From positions 1 to 21,681 of the forward strand of contig CABTYV010000023.1 of the NCBI GenBank assembly GCA_902489145.1: 21,681 nt of DNA, read 5' to 3'. The position numbers were made by a program, and so were the translations under genes. The notes under the pieces were generated by a model. It saw nothing but the letters and a program-made list of their open reading frames with translations, was not told the DNA's origin and did not search any database. This stretch comes from an uncultured Tissierellia bacterium (GTDB taxonomy: Bacteria; Bacillota; Clostridia; Tissierellales; Peptoniphilaceae). Each line of letters starts with the position of its first letter. Positions within the stretch are counted from its first letter, which is position 1. Shown here piece by piece: positions 1 to 8,111 of this stretch.

Positions 1-10
1 CCAAAAGGAA

Positions 11-110
11 GCGCCCCTGGGGGGGGGCGCCTCTGCTTCTGTATCATCCGCCGGCCGCAGGCCGGCTCCGCTTGGTTTTCTCCAATCCGCCGGCCCCAGG
101 CCGGCTCCGC
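11..110 (+). repeat. Dispersed GC-rich hairpin module, copy A
   Basis: This stretch holds three palindromes. The first has arms GCGCCCC (11-17) and GGGGCGC (24-30). The second is CCGGCC-GCA-GGCCGG (51-65). The third is GCCGGCC-CCA-GGCCGGC (89-105). The last two lie in a tandem direct repeat of about 25 bp (47-70 and 86-110). The first hairpin, the linker CTCTGCTTCTGTATCATCCG and the second hairpin match the segment at 15568-15630 and, in reverse, 14361-14432, so this is one member of a dispersed intergenic family. No T-tract follows, so a plain terminator is not the best reading. The function is unknown. Confidence 0.75.
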
Positions 111-337
111 ATGCTTTGTCTGTCGACTCTCACGCATCGCGCATTTTTTGTTGACACGCATTTGGTGCGATATGCTTCAGCTGTGCCAAGTCACCCATCA
201 CCAGCGATCAATCAAATGCCAAAAGGGGTATATAAAGTAAAGTATCGAAACCATATAAAGAATGAGATTCGCACGCTGTCCACACGTCCTGGCCGATTGG
301 CCAGGGCCCAGAACAAAAGTGGAGACCTGGCAGCGAG
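111..337 (+). other. Leader region before the FAD oxidoreductase gene
   Basis: I see no convincing gene here. A TTGACA hexamer at 151-156 is followed by TATGCT at 171-176, but the 14-bp spacing is poor for a sigma-A promoter. An AT-rich run with TATATAAAG lies at 229-237. A perfect 7-bp stem with a 4-nt loop (CCTGGCC-GATT-GGCCAGG, 288-305) lies about 35-50 nt before the start codon and would fold in the 5' leader. A role for that hairpin is conjecture. Confidence 0.35.
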
Positions 338-1807
338 ATGAAAGAGGAGACCATGGAGCGTTATGATATTGTGATTGTGGGGGCGGGGGCTGCGGGGGCC
401 TTTGCGGCGGTGGAGCTTGCGAAGCGGAAGACTCGGAAGCGCGTGCTGGTGATTGACCAGGGGGCGTCGATTGAGAATCGGTCCTGCCCGATTACGGAGG
501 GCAAGGTGGATCACTGTGTCCATTGCCAGCCTTATTGCAAGGTGATGGCGGGGTTTGGGGGCGCTGGAACCTTGTCGGATGGGAAGTACAATATTACCAA
601 TGCCTTTGGCGGAGACCTGCATGCCTATTTGGGCGATGAGGAGGCCTTGGCCTTGATGCGCTATGTCGATGGGCTGCTGCTATCCTTTGACCATTCGGGC
701 ATGGAAAATCGGCTCTATTCTACCGCCTCGTCTGATCTCAAAACGCTCATGCTGCAGCACGATCTCCACCTGCTGGATGCCCAGGTGCGCCATTTTGGGA
801 CCGACCGAAACCTGGCGATTTTGAAGGAGATGTATCACTATACCAAGGACGTCGTGCGCTACCGATTTGAGACGAGGGTGGAGGAGGTAGTGCGCTTGGA
901 CCCGGGCAATGCGCCGCGTCCGGCGCTGGCCCCGAGCGCTGGCCTGAAAAGGGATCCGGCGGACGCCCAGGAAAAGAGCGCCGGCTTCCGGCTGCGTCTG
1001 GCAAATGGCGAGCTTGTGGAGGCGGAGGCGGTGATATTGGCCTGCGGGCGGTCGGGCTGCCGCTGGATGAGCCGGGTTCTGGAGGAGATGGAGGTGGGCC
1101 TAAAGGCCAATCGGGTCGACATTGGCGTCCGACTGGAGCTGCCGGCGGAGGTCTTTCGGCCCATCACCGATCAGGTCTATGAAGCCAAGGTTGTCTACCA
1201 GACCAAGGGCTACAATGACTTGGTCCGCACCTTTTGCATGAATCCTTACGGCGCCGTGGTGGCGGAAAATACCAATGGGATTATTACGGTCAATGGCCAT
1301 GCCTATGCCGATCCCGCCCGGCAAACGGAGAATACCAACTTTGCCCTGCTGGTCTCCAACCACTTCACCGAACCCTTTAAGGACTCCAATGGCTATGGGG
1401 AATCCATTGCCCGTCTGTCCAATATGCTGGGCGGCGGGGTCTTGCTCCAGCGTTTTGGTGATTTGATTCGAGGGCGGCGTTCCTCTGAAAGTCGCATGGC
1501 CAAATGCTTTACCCGGCCCACGCTTTCCGCTACGCCGGGCGACCTCTCCCTGGTGATGCCCAAGCGGCAATTGGATGATATCATTGAAATGATCTATGCC
1601 CTGGACCAGGTGGCGCCCGGCACGGCCAATGAAGACACCCTGCTCTATGGCGTCGAGGTCAAATTTTACAATTCCCTGGTCGAGGTGGATGAGCATTTTC
1701 AGACCAGGGTCCCCGGCCTCTTTGCCATTGGCGATGGGTCGGGCGTAACGCACTCCCTCTCCCAGGCGGCGGCCTCCGGCGTTTATATGGCCCGCCTGCT
1801 GGGCTAG
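338..1807 (+). CDS. FAD-dependent oxidoreductase (COG2509-like)
   Basis: This is a predicted soluble flavoprotein of the COG2509 FAD-dependent dehydrogenase type. The N-terminus has a Rossmann dinucleotide fold with GAGAAG at residues 15-20. The C-terminus has the FAD-binding signature GLFAIGDGSG followed by a SQAAASG segment, as in glutathione-reductase-like flavoproteins. A cysteine group (C50, C60, C63, C67) sits just after the first FAD motif and is followed by GFGGAGTLSDGK, which resembles the family core. The substrate is unknown. The first ATG (338) has a distant GGAG. The in-frame ATG at 353 (MERYDIVIVG) has GAGGAG only 3 nt upstream, so either may be used, and the fold begins right after the second. 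A YihY-like gene follows 31 bp downstream on the same strand, probably co-transcribed. Confidence 0.85.
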   Translation: MKEETMERYDIVIVGAGAAGAFAAVELAKRKTRKRVLVIDQGASIENRSCPITEGKVDHCVHCQPYCKVMAGFGGAGTLSDGKYNITNAFGGDLHAYLGDEEALALMRYVDGLLLSFDHSGMENRLYSTASSDLKTLMLQHDLHLLDAQVRHFGTDRNLAILKEMYHYTKDVVRYRFETRVEEVVRLDPGNAPRPALAPSAGLKRDPADAQEKSAGFRLRLANGELVEAEAVILACGRSGCRWMSRVLEEMEVGLKANRVDIGVRLELPAEVFRPITDQVYEAKVVYQTKGYNDLVRTFCMNPYGAVVAENTNGIITVNGHAYADPARQTENTNFALLVSNHFTEPFKDSNGYGESIARLSNMLGGGVLLQRFGDLIRGRRSSESRMAKCFTRPTLSATPGDLSLVMPKRQLDDIIEMIYALDQVAPGTANEDTLLYGVEVKFYNSLVEVDEHFQTRVPGLFAIGDGSGVTHSLSQAAASGVYMARLLG

Positions 1808-1838
1808 CTTCCCCAAAACAACGATAGAAGGAAAGTCT

Positions 1839-2753
1839 ATGAAAAAAAGCAGATTCCTCCAGCTCTCCTTTTACCTGGAGCTGGGCCACACCTTGAAGAA
1901 AGCCGACCTGGGCAATCGAGCCCGTTCGCTGGCCTTTTCCCTTTTGATGGCATCCATTCCACTGATCCTGGTCTTTGTCCAGCTGGGCTCCCTTTTCCTC
2001 GCGGATCCCACCCCTGCCTTGCTCAGCGCCTGGAAGCTGCTGCCCGACCAGGTCAGCCAGATTATCCGCTATGTCATCCGCTTTCTGGCCCGTTCCACCT
2101 CCACCGCTACGGTGGGATTTGGGATCTTCACGGCCCTTTGGCTGGGCTCCAACGGCATCTCCAAGCTCATCCTTTCCGTCAATAACAGCATGGGCTTTGA
2201 GCTGCGCGGCAACTTTCTCATCCGCCGCCTCCTCTCCGTGATCTATACCATCGTCTTTGTCCTCTTTCTTATGATCCTCCTGCTCTTCCTCGTCTACTCC
2301 AAAAACGTGGGCCAGCTCCTCCTCTTCCTCGGAGACTGGCTGGGCCTCTCCGGCCAATGGGCCGGCCTCCTGGGCCTATTTGAATCTCTGCTGGCCAAGC
2401 TCCTGCCCCCTGCTCTTTTTCTGATTTTCCTCATTCTTTTCTATAAAACCACCTCCATCACCGCCACCGACCAGGTACGCTGGCGGGAAGCCCTGGTCGG
2501 CGGTCTCTTTGCCGGCGTGGCCATCTTCCTGGTTACCATTTTCTACGCCTTCGTCATGGACCATATCTCCCGCCTCTCCGTGTACTTTGGCTCCCTGGCA
2601 GGCTTTCTGGGCCTCTTCGTCTGGCTGCAATATGTCGCCTTTCTTTTGTTAGGCGGCGCCGAAATCATGGCCGCCTACCGCGCCACCGAGGAAAAGACCC
2701 TGCCCCAAATCACCGTCCGCGACCTCATCCGCTCCTTGCTAAAAAATGAGTAG
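1839..2753 (+). CDS. YihY/BrkB family inner-membrane protein
   Basis: This is a 304-residue polytopic membrane protein of the YihY/virulence factor BrkB family (formerly and wrongly called ribonuclease BN). An amphipathic N-terminal part carries the family-like segment NRARSLAFSLLMASIPLILV (about residues 27-46). About six hydrophobic helices follow, with a conserved-looking YFGSLAGFLGLFVWLQYVAF stretch and a final GAEIMA near residue 274. Family members are about 260-320 residues, so the length is normal. The molecular function is not established for the family; a transport or envelope role is usual speculation. GAAGGAAAG lies about 6 nt before the ATG. It lies 31 bp downstream of the FAD oxidoreductase gene and is followed by a strong terminator. 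Confidence 0.88.
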   Translation: MKKSRFLQLSFYLELGHTLKKADLGNRARSLAFSLLMASIPLILVFVQLGSLFLADPTPALLSAWKLLPDQVSQIIRYVIRFLARSTSTATVGFGIFTALWLGSNGISKLILSVNNSMGFELRGNFLIRRLLSVIYTIVFVLFLMILLLFLVYSKNVGQLLLFLGDWLGLSGQWAGLLGLFESLLAKLLPPALFLIFLILFYKTTSITATDQVRWREALVGGLFAGVAIFLVTIFYAFVMDHISRLSVYFGSLAGFLGLFVWLQYVAFLLLGGAEIMAAYRATEEKTLPQITVRDLIRSLLKNE

Positions 2754-2770
2754 CCTGTGGCCCGACCCGC

Positions 2771-2812
2771 CATTAAAAAACCCCTGAGCCTGGGCTCAGG
2801 GGTTTTTTAATG
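2771..2812. terminator. Bidirectional Rho-independent terminator
   Basis: The arms are perfect 20-bp inverted repeats (2771-2790 and 2793-2812) around a 2-nt centre. The GC core CCCCTGAGCC/GGCTCAGGGG is flanked by A6 on the left and T6 on the right, so it has a T-tract on both strands. It sits between the convergent YihY-like and phosphate-symporter-like genes and should end both transcripts. Confidence 0.95.
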
Positions 2813-2862
2813 GATCCGAAAGAGGAAGAAGCAGCCCTCTTCGGCTAGTTTTATTTTCGCCC

Positions 2863-4479
2863 TTAATCCTCCAGCGCTCGGTTGTTGCCGGACGCTCGGG
2901 CAATGCTTCCATAGTGGAAGGAAATCCGGGAAATGGAGGTCAACAGCTCACTGTAGGCCAAACCGGAGGAGGCATCGCAATCCTTGGCCCCCACCCGCTC
3001 CAGATGGTTCTCCTCGAAGCGGTCGAGACACTTGCTCATCTCCGCTGTCCTATGCATCACTTCTTCTAAGGTCAGCTTGTTTTCATCCATATCTCGCACG
3101 CCCTCGTAGATCTGATCAATCTTTTCCGCTAAAATCTGAATTTCCTCCTGGGCGAATTCGGAGAAGTGAATTTCACTGGTCTGATTGGTTTGCGCGAGGC
3201 TGGCGATCTTGCGAATATAATCCTTGATCCGCTCGATATCGGATAGGATCTTGAGGTCGTTGGTCAGCATCTGAGACTGCACCTTATTGAGCCTGCGCGT
3301 AATTAAACGGACGGTGACCTCATTGAGCTTATGGGTCAGATAATGGACCGTTTCCAGCTGGCTCTTGAGCTCCTCCTCCTTTTTCTCATCGTAATGAACC
3401 ACCAGGTCCATCGCCTCCTGAACCGATTCGCGGCAGATCCGCAGGGTCCGCTCAATTTCCAGGTGGATGTTGGCGATGAGGACCAGATTGTCCCCAAAGG
3501 TGTCCGCCTTCACATAGAGCAGCTGTTTGGGCTCGGCCTTCTTGTCCTCCCCGCGGATCAAAAGGGTTGAAGCCTTGGCGAATTGGAGGGAGAAGGGCAG
3601 GAGCAGGAGGGTCGTGGTGATATTGAAAATGGTATGGAGAAAGGCGATCTGGGCCGCCGGAGTCAACGGCGCCACCGATAAAATGAGCTCCTTGAGGGGG
3701 AATAAGTAAGAGACGACCAGAAAAAGCAGGGTCCCGAGCACGTTAAAAAGGACGTGGCAGAGGGCGGCCCGCTTGGCATTGATGCTGGTGTTGAAGGAGG
3801 CTAATACGGAGGTGATGCAGGTGCCAATGTTTTGGCCTAAAACGACGTAGAAGGAGATAGAGAAGGGGACCAGGCCCTGATTGGCCAGGGTTTGGAGAAT
3901 GCCGACCGAAGCCGAGGAGGATTGGATAATAGCGGTAAAAATGGTGCCAAAGAGAATCGCCGTGATGGGCGAGGAAATACTCTGCAAAAAGCGAATGAAG
4001 GCGGGCGATTCCCGCAGGGGTGCCATCGAGTTGGCCATAAATTCGAGGCCCATAAAGAGGAAGCCCATGCCCAGGATGACCTTAGACCAATAAATCCACT
4101 TGTGATGGTGACGGCGAGAAAGCAAAAAGCCGATCATGGCAATGAGAGGGGCATAGCGGGTGAGATCCGCCGCGATGAAGATGCCGGTGACCGTAGTCCC
4201 GATATTGGCCCCCATGATCACGTTGATGGCCTGGGCCAGGTTCATCAGCTGGGCGTTGACAAAGCCCACGACCATGACGGTGGTCGCGGAGGAGGATTGA
4301 ATCACGGCCGTCACGCCTGCGCCCACCAGAACCCCTAACAACTTGTTCGAGGTCAACCGGTGCAGGATCGTTTGCATCTTGTTGCCGGCCACCAGCTCCA
4401 AGCCTTCCGACATGAGGTTCATACCGAATAAAAAGAGGGCCAATCCGCCAAACAAAGAAAAAACGTGCCAGATATCCAT
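2863..4479 (-). CDS. Na/Pi cotransporter family protein with PhoU-like domain
   Basis: This 538-residue protein has the NptA/Na+-dependent phosphate symporter architecture. Two inverted-topology Na/Pi repeats (about residues 8-300) each carry the signature QSSSA (61-65 and 186-190), followed by GANIGTT (90-96) in the first half and GQNIGTC (215-221) in the second. About eight hydrophobic helices are visible. Residues from about 330 to 538 form a charged, helical, PhoU-like cytoplasmic domain. The likely role is sodium-coupled uptake or export of phosphate, but homologues also act on other anions. GGGAG lies 5 nt before the ATG. Its promoter lies 150 nt upstream, leaving a long leader. It is convergent with the YihY-like gene. 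Confidence 0.92.
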   Translation of the reverse strand: MDIWHVFSLFGGLALFLFGMNLMSEGLELVAGNKMQTILHRLTSNKLLGVLVGAGVTAVIQSSSATTVMVVGFVNAQLMNLAQAINVIMGANIGTTVTGIFIAADLTRYAPLIAMIGFLLSRRHHHKWIYWSKVILGMGFLFMGLEFMANSMAPLRESPAFIRFLQSISSPITAILFGTIFTAIIQSSSASVGILQTLANQGLVPFSISFYVVLGQNIGTCITSVLASFNTSINAKRAALCHVLFNVLGTLLFLVVSYLFPLKELILSVAPLTPAAQIAFLHTIFNITTTLLLLPFSLQFAKASTLLIRGEDKKAEPKQLLYVKADTFGDNLVLIANIHLEIERTLRICRESVQEAMDLVVHYDEKKEEELKSQLETVHYLTHKLNEVTVRLITRRLNKVQSQMLTNDLKILSDIERIKDYIRKIASLAQTNQTSEIHFSEFAQEEIQILAEKIDQIYEGVRDMDENKLTLEEVMHRTAEMSKCLDRFEENHLERVGAKDCDASSGLAYSELLTSISRISFHYGSIARASGNNRALED

Positions 4480-4633
4480 GAATCTCCCATCCCTGCGGGT
4501 TCCTGGTTCATACGGTCTGGGGGCGCCGCGTCAAGAAATGCCCGCCCTCCGGTTACGATACCAGCCGACAAAGGGCCCCTCCACCGGGGCCTCCTTCTGC
4601 TTCATATAAAATTAACCGTCTTTTAACACTTAC

Positions 4634-4662
4634 ATTATACAAGAAAAGAATGGAACTGCAAA
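4634..4662 (-). promoter_or_regulatory. Sigma-A type promoter for the Na/Pi gene
   Basis: On the minus strand, TTTGCA (4662-4657, 4 of 6 matches to TTGACA) and a perfect TATAAT (4639-4634) are separated by 17 bp. The predicted transcript start is near 4627, giving a leader of about 148 nt before the ATG at 4479. The -35 box abuts the T-tract of the preceding terminator. The early leader contains a GGCCCC/GGGGCC stem (4574-4579 with 4586-4591). Confidence 0.65.
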
Positions 4663-4693
4663 AAAAAGAACCCCGGCTTTCGACGGGGTTCTT
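4661..4693 (-). terminator. Rho-independent terminator of the 881-residue surface protein gene
   Basis: On the minus strand the stem is AAGAACCCCG (4693-4684) with CGGGGTTCTT (4675-4666), with an 8-nt loop, followed by a T-run down to 4661. It lies about 30 bp after the stop codon of the surface protein gene. Confidence 0.9.
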
Positions 4694-4725
4694 CTTGATT
4701 TTCAATCTGCTGCTAAGCCTTCCGC

Positions 4726-7371
4726 CTATTTGATCGCGTCCGCTACGGCCTTGCTCACCGCGTTCTCGCCACCGATGATGATGACTTTCTCATAGGCTGC
4801 CTTTTGGATCAGCTTGCTGATCGAGTCGGGCAATGCGGCCTGGCCGGTCAGAAGCACCGGACGGTCCAGCTTCCCGGCAATGGGGCCGACGACCAGAGCG
4901 TCTGCGAAATTTTCTCCGGACGTGAGGTAGGCGACCTTCGCCTTGGGGAAGAAGCGTTCAGCGATCAAAGCCGAGCTTTCAAAGCGGGTAGCGCCACCGA
5001 TGCGCTCGCAGTCCTTGGGCAGGGCTTTTACGACCGATTCTGCCACGACGTTGACGCCACCGATCACGATCGCGGATTGGACCTTCAGCTCCTCGATGGT
5101 TTTGGCCACGACCTTGGGCAGCTGCTTGGTTGCAGTCAGCAGGATGGGATAACCCATCTTGGCAGCATAGGGGCTGATGGAGAGGGCATCGGCATAGCCC
5201 AAGCCCGTCGCAAGGATCACCTTCTCGGGGTTACCCTTCAGCTTGGCAATGGTCTTGGCGATCAAGGCCGAGGTTTCGTAGCGGTCCTGACCTCCGATGC
5301 GGTCGACCTCACCCAGCGTCTTCAGTTGATCCACAATTTCCTTCGAAAGGGCGGATTCGCCACCGACCAAGAGGGCCTTTTTCGCGCCTAAGCGTTCGAT
5401 CTCTGCCTTCACAGCGGGCGTTACCTCTTTCGAATTGGTTAACAGAATGGGGGCATCCAGGGCTTTTGCAAGCACGCTGGCGGCCAGGGCATCCGGATAC
5501 TGATCGGCACGAGCGAGCACCACCTGCTCGGACTCGCTGTAGTTGGCCTTGGACAATTGAATGGCCGTTTCAATCCGCGTATCACCCCCCAAGCGCTCGG
5601 TCGAGGTCTTGGGCGTCTCGGGCTGGGGCTCCGGTGTGACACCGGGGTTGGGATTGGGATTCGGATTCGGATTGGGATTGGGCTTCACTACCTTTTTCCA
5701 CTGGGCCACCACGGTGGTGTTTTCCTGCACCGTGATTTCTGCCCCAACGGCCTTTTTCTCGCCATTGATCATCCAGCCGTCAAACACCTTGCCTTGCGGC
5801 ACTTCGAAGGCATTTTCGGGCAGGGTCACTTTTTGGCTGCTGCCGATCGGATAGGCGGTCGTCGGCATGGAGCCTGCTGCCCCATTGCCGTCGTAAGCCA
5901 CAAAGAAGAAACGGTTCGTATAGTTGATGTCTGCATTGTTCAGGGGGCTGGGCACGCCGGTCGGATTGTGCAGGGCCGGATCCTGCTTGTAGCCCAGGTT
6001 GGTAAATGCTGCCCAGTTGCTCGGCGGCACAAAGAGTCCAAAGGTGGCCTGGTTCTGATCAAAGACGGTCGTCGCATCGGTGTGAATGTTCTGATACTTG
6101 CTGGTGTCCGCTTTCAGCTCCTGATAGTCCTGAATCTTTGACGTGTCCGTTTTATCAGACTGAAGCGTATAGATGGCACCACCTACCACCGCCTTGTTGC
6201 CTCTAAAGATGGTTCCTTCGCTGCAGTCGAGCTTGCCCGTTACTGGCAGAAAAATTGCGCCACCGAATTTGGATTCGTTATGCTCAAATACAACGTCCTT
6301 TACGGTCGCCTGGCAATCATTACCTAACGTCAAGCCACCACCATAGTGGGTGGTCTGATTGTTCGAGATGGTCGCCTTTTCAATCGTCGCATTGGTTTTT
6401 ACCAAATCGAGCGCTCCCCCACTACCGGCTCCCTTGTTGCCAGAAATGAGGATGTCACTCGGCTTTTGACCCTTGAGCGTAATCGTACTCGAATCTGCAT
6501 AAATGCCTGCCCCAAAAGAATGAAATGGCTTTGAATCTCCCCTATCCTCCAGAACGTTGTCGCAGATTTTTCCAGCGGTCATCTGCATTTCAGCCTTATA
6601 AAGATTTACCCCACCACCGATCAAATCTTCTGTATCATTGGTGCTATCAGGTTTGACCCAGTTGCCAGAGATTTCGCCGCCATGCATTTTAAAAATGGCG
6701 GATGGTTTTGGATCTTCTACATAACTTCCATCCACATAGACGGCTGCGCCGACAGAATAGTGCGCCAGATAAACTTTATTATTATGGATCTTGCCCCCAT
6801 ATAGGTCAAAGGTGCCATAGTTGACCAAAACGGCAGACGCACCATAATCACCATTGGAGATCAAGCCGGTCAGTTCTACCCCGTCATACATTTTCAAGTT
6901 ACCCGGACTGAGGACATCCTCCGTGATATCCGGATCATAACCGGCTACAAAGATCGCAGCAAGAGATCTCGGAGCGTCCTTCGTGGCGGTGGAGGTGATC
7001 TTTAACACATTTTCATCCCCCGCCGGCGCTTCCTTACCCAAAGACAGGGTGGCGCCACGAATAATAGTAAAGGATACTTGACCCAAGTTGATCTCATGCC
7101 CCTGGCCGAGCAGGACCGTATCCTTCGTAATAAGCAGGTCCGCTGTTTCACCCGTCAGATCAATATCCTTCGTCAAACGAATGATATTTTCCTGTCCATT
7201 TTCACCAAATTTTGTGATCTGTTCTATGGCCTTATATAGCTCTTTTGCATTGTCCACCTGAATTTCGATCTTGCCGGTCGCCAGGGCCTGACTCGGCCCA
7301 AAGCTCAGTCCGACGATCAGGAGCAGGGCCAGGGCCAGGCTGAGCCAACGTCTCCTTCTTCTTCCTTTCAT
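4726..7371 (-). CDS. Secreted surface protein: beta-helix region, InlB-type repeat, three CWB2 repeats
   Basis: This 881-residue protein is probably exported and held on the cell wall. It begins with an Arg-rich signal peptide (MKGRRRRRW plus a hydrophobic core, cleavage near ALA-TG at about 31). Residues about 35-480 look like a right-handed beta-helix of short repeated turns with GG-x-I/V motifs (for example GGGLTLGN, GGAIFLP, GGAIYTL), as in pectate-lyase-like or adhesin folds. Residues about 487-557 match the Listeria-Bacteroides (InlB B) repeat, with a DGW motif and the ending VAQW. A (PN)n linker follows. Three cell-wall-binding repeat 2 units (PF04122) begin near 588, 690 and 787, each with R-x-GG-x-x-R-x-E-[ST]. 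In clostridia these repeats bind the anionic wall polymer. No catalytic motif is evident; an adhesin role is inferred. AAAGGAGGG precedes the ATG. Confidence 0.9.
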   Translation of the reverse strand: MKGRRRRRWLSLALALLLIVGLSFGPSQALATGKIEIQVDNAKELYKAIEQITKFGENGQENIIRLTKDIDLTGETADLLITKDTVLLGQGHEINLGQVSFTIIRGATLSLGKEAPAGDENVLKITSTATKDAPRSLAAIFVAGYDPDITEDVLSPGNLKMYDGVELTGLISNGDYGASAVLVNYGTFDLYGGKIHNNKVYLAHYSVGAAVYVDGSYVEDPKPSAIFKMHGGEISGNWVKPDSTNDTEDLIGGGVNLYKAEMQMTAGKICDNVLEDRGDSKPFHSFGAGIYADSSTITLKGQKPSDILISGNKGAGSGGALDLVKTNATIEKATISNNQTTHYGGGLTLGNDCQATVKDVVFEHNESKFGGAIFLPVTGKLDCSEGTIFRGNKAVVGGAIYTLQSDKTDTSKIQDYQELKADTSKYQNIHTDATTVFDQNQATFGLFVPPSNWAAFTNLGYKQDPALHNPTGVPSPLNNADINYTNRFFFVAYDGNGAAGSMPTTAYPIGSSQKVTLPENAFEVPQGKVFDGWMINGEKKAVGAEITVQENTTVVAQWKKVVKPNPNPNPNPNPNPGVTPEPQPETPKTSTERLGGDTRIETAIQLSKANYSESEQVVLARADQYPDALAASVLAKALDAPILLTNSKEVTPAVKAEIERLGAKKALLVGGESALSKEIVDQLKTLGEVDRIGGQDRYETSALIAKTIAKLKGNPEKVILATGLGYADALSISPYAAKMGYPILLTATKQLPKVVAKTIEELKVQSAIVIGGVNVVAESVVKALPKDCERIGGATRFESSALIAERFFPKAKVAYLTSGENFADALVVGPIAGKLDRPVLLTGQAALPDSISKLIQKAAYEKVIIIGGENAVSKAVADAIK

Positions 7372-7449
7372 AATTCCCTCCTTTGTTATTCGTTCCTGCT
7401 GCTGTTCTCGAGGGGATGATCCCTTCCCCGAAAACTTTCCTTAATCACC

Positions 7450-7455
7450 ATTATA
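7450..7455 (-). promoter_or_regulatory. -10 box upstream of the 881-residue surface protein gene
   Basis: A perfect TATAAT lies on the minus strand, about 80 nt before the ATG at 7371, in an AT-rich stretch. No good -35 box sits at 16-18 bp, so only the -10 is supported. Confidence 0.55.
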
Positions 7456-7508
7456 TCTTATTTCTAAAAAAAAAGTCTTAAATGGAGTTTACTTGGCAAG
7501 CCCCCATC

Positions 7509-7539
7509 AAAAAGCGCCCTGACGACGTCCGCCAGGGCA
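7509..7539 (-). terminator. Rho-independent terminator after the small membrane protein gene
   Basis: On the minus strand, GCCCTG (7538-7533) pairs with CAGGGC (7521-7516) across an 11-nt loop and is followed by GCTTTTT. It lies about 70 bp downstream of the stop at 7611 and separates this operon from the 881-residue surface protein gene. Confidence 0.75.
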
Positions 7540-7610
7540 CTTGGCTATTTCCTTGTTTTGGCATTGCCAGACGGCTTTCTTCCCTCGTGACGATGAAAAG
7601 CGTTTTGCAC

Positions 7611-8066
7611 CTAGTTCAAGAAGAGGCGAGGAAAGCGGTCATAGGTCCGGTAAACCTCCTCGACCGTCAAAGGACTATTTTGGCGAAACACCCCGTAGCC
7701 AATATCGTCCCGGTCCTCCTGGATCAGATAATAGGTGACACCCTCTTTCTCGACCTGGTCCCCTCTTTGCAGATAGGTGAGATCAGAGAAAAACAGAAAA
7801 AGTGCGACCCCCAAAAAGAAGAAAAAGGTCAGATAGGTGATCCAGGAGGAAAGCTCCGCCAGCCAGGGCGTAGAAAAGGGGTGGTTCAGGAGCCGGAGGC
7901 AGAGCCAGAGACCGAAAGCAAACACCATCACGAAGCCAGCGATCCGAAAAAGGTTATTGACCAGCGGCAGATAGCGGATATAATCCGGGCTGCGCCACAG
8001 AAAGAGGGCCAGGACTAAAAAAAGGAAGCGCAGGACCCAACGGCTTTTTTTCTGAACCTTTTCCAT
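7611..8066 (-). CDS. Hypothetical membrane protein, 151 residues
   Basis: I do not recognise a family. The protein has a basic N-terminus and three hydrophobic stretches (about residues 9-24, 34-58 and 70-93). A hydrophilic C-terminal tail of about 55 residues contains charged and aromatic residues (EKEGVTYYLIQEDRDDIGYG). AAAGGAG lies 8 nt before the ATG. The gene begins 45 bp after the glycosidase/CWB2 gene stops, with no terminator between, so the two are probably co-transcribed. A link to surface-protein export or anchoring is possible from position only. Confidence 0.7.
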   Translation of the reverse strand: MEKVQKKSRWVLRFLFLVLALFLWRSPDYIRYLPLVNNLFRIAGFVMVFAFGLWLCLRLLNHPFSTPWLAELSSWITYLTFFFFLGVALFLFFSDLTYLQRGDQVEKEGVTYYLIQEDRDDIGYGVFRQNSPLTVEEVYRTYDRFPRLFLN

Positions 8067-8111
8067 AGAAGAGCTCCTTTCCAGATCCAGGCGATTTCCC
8101 GATCACGCTTT

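Noticed and set aside
4531..4605. 24-codon short frame in the leader of the phosphate-symporter-like gene
   Set aside because: It begins with ATG but has no ribosome binding site, and it overlaps a GC-rich stem. Too little to call a gene.
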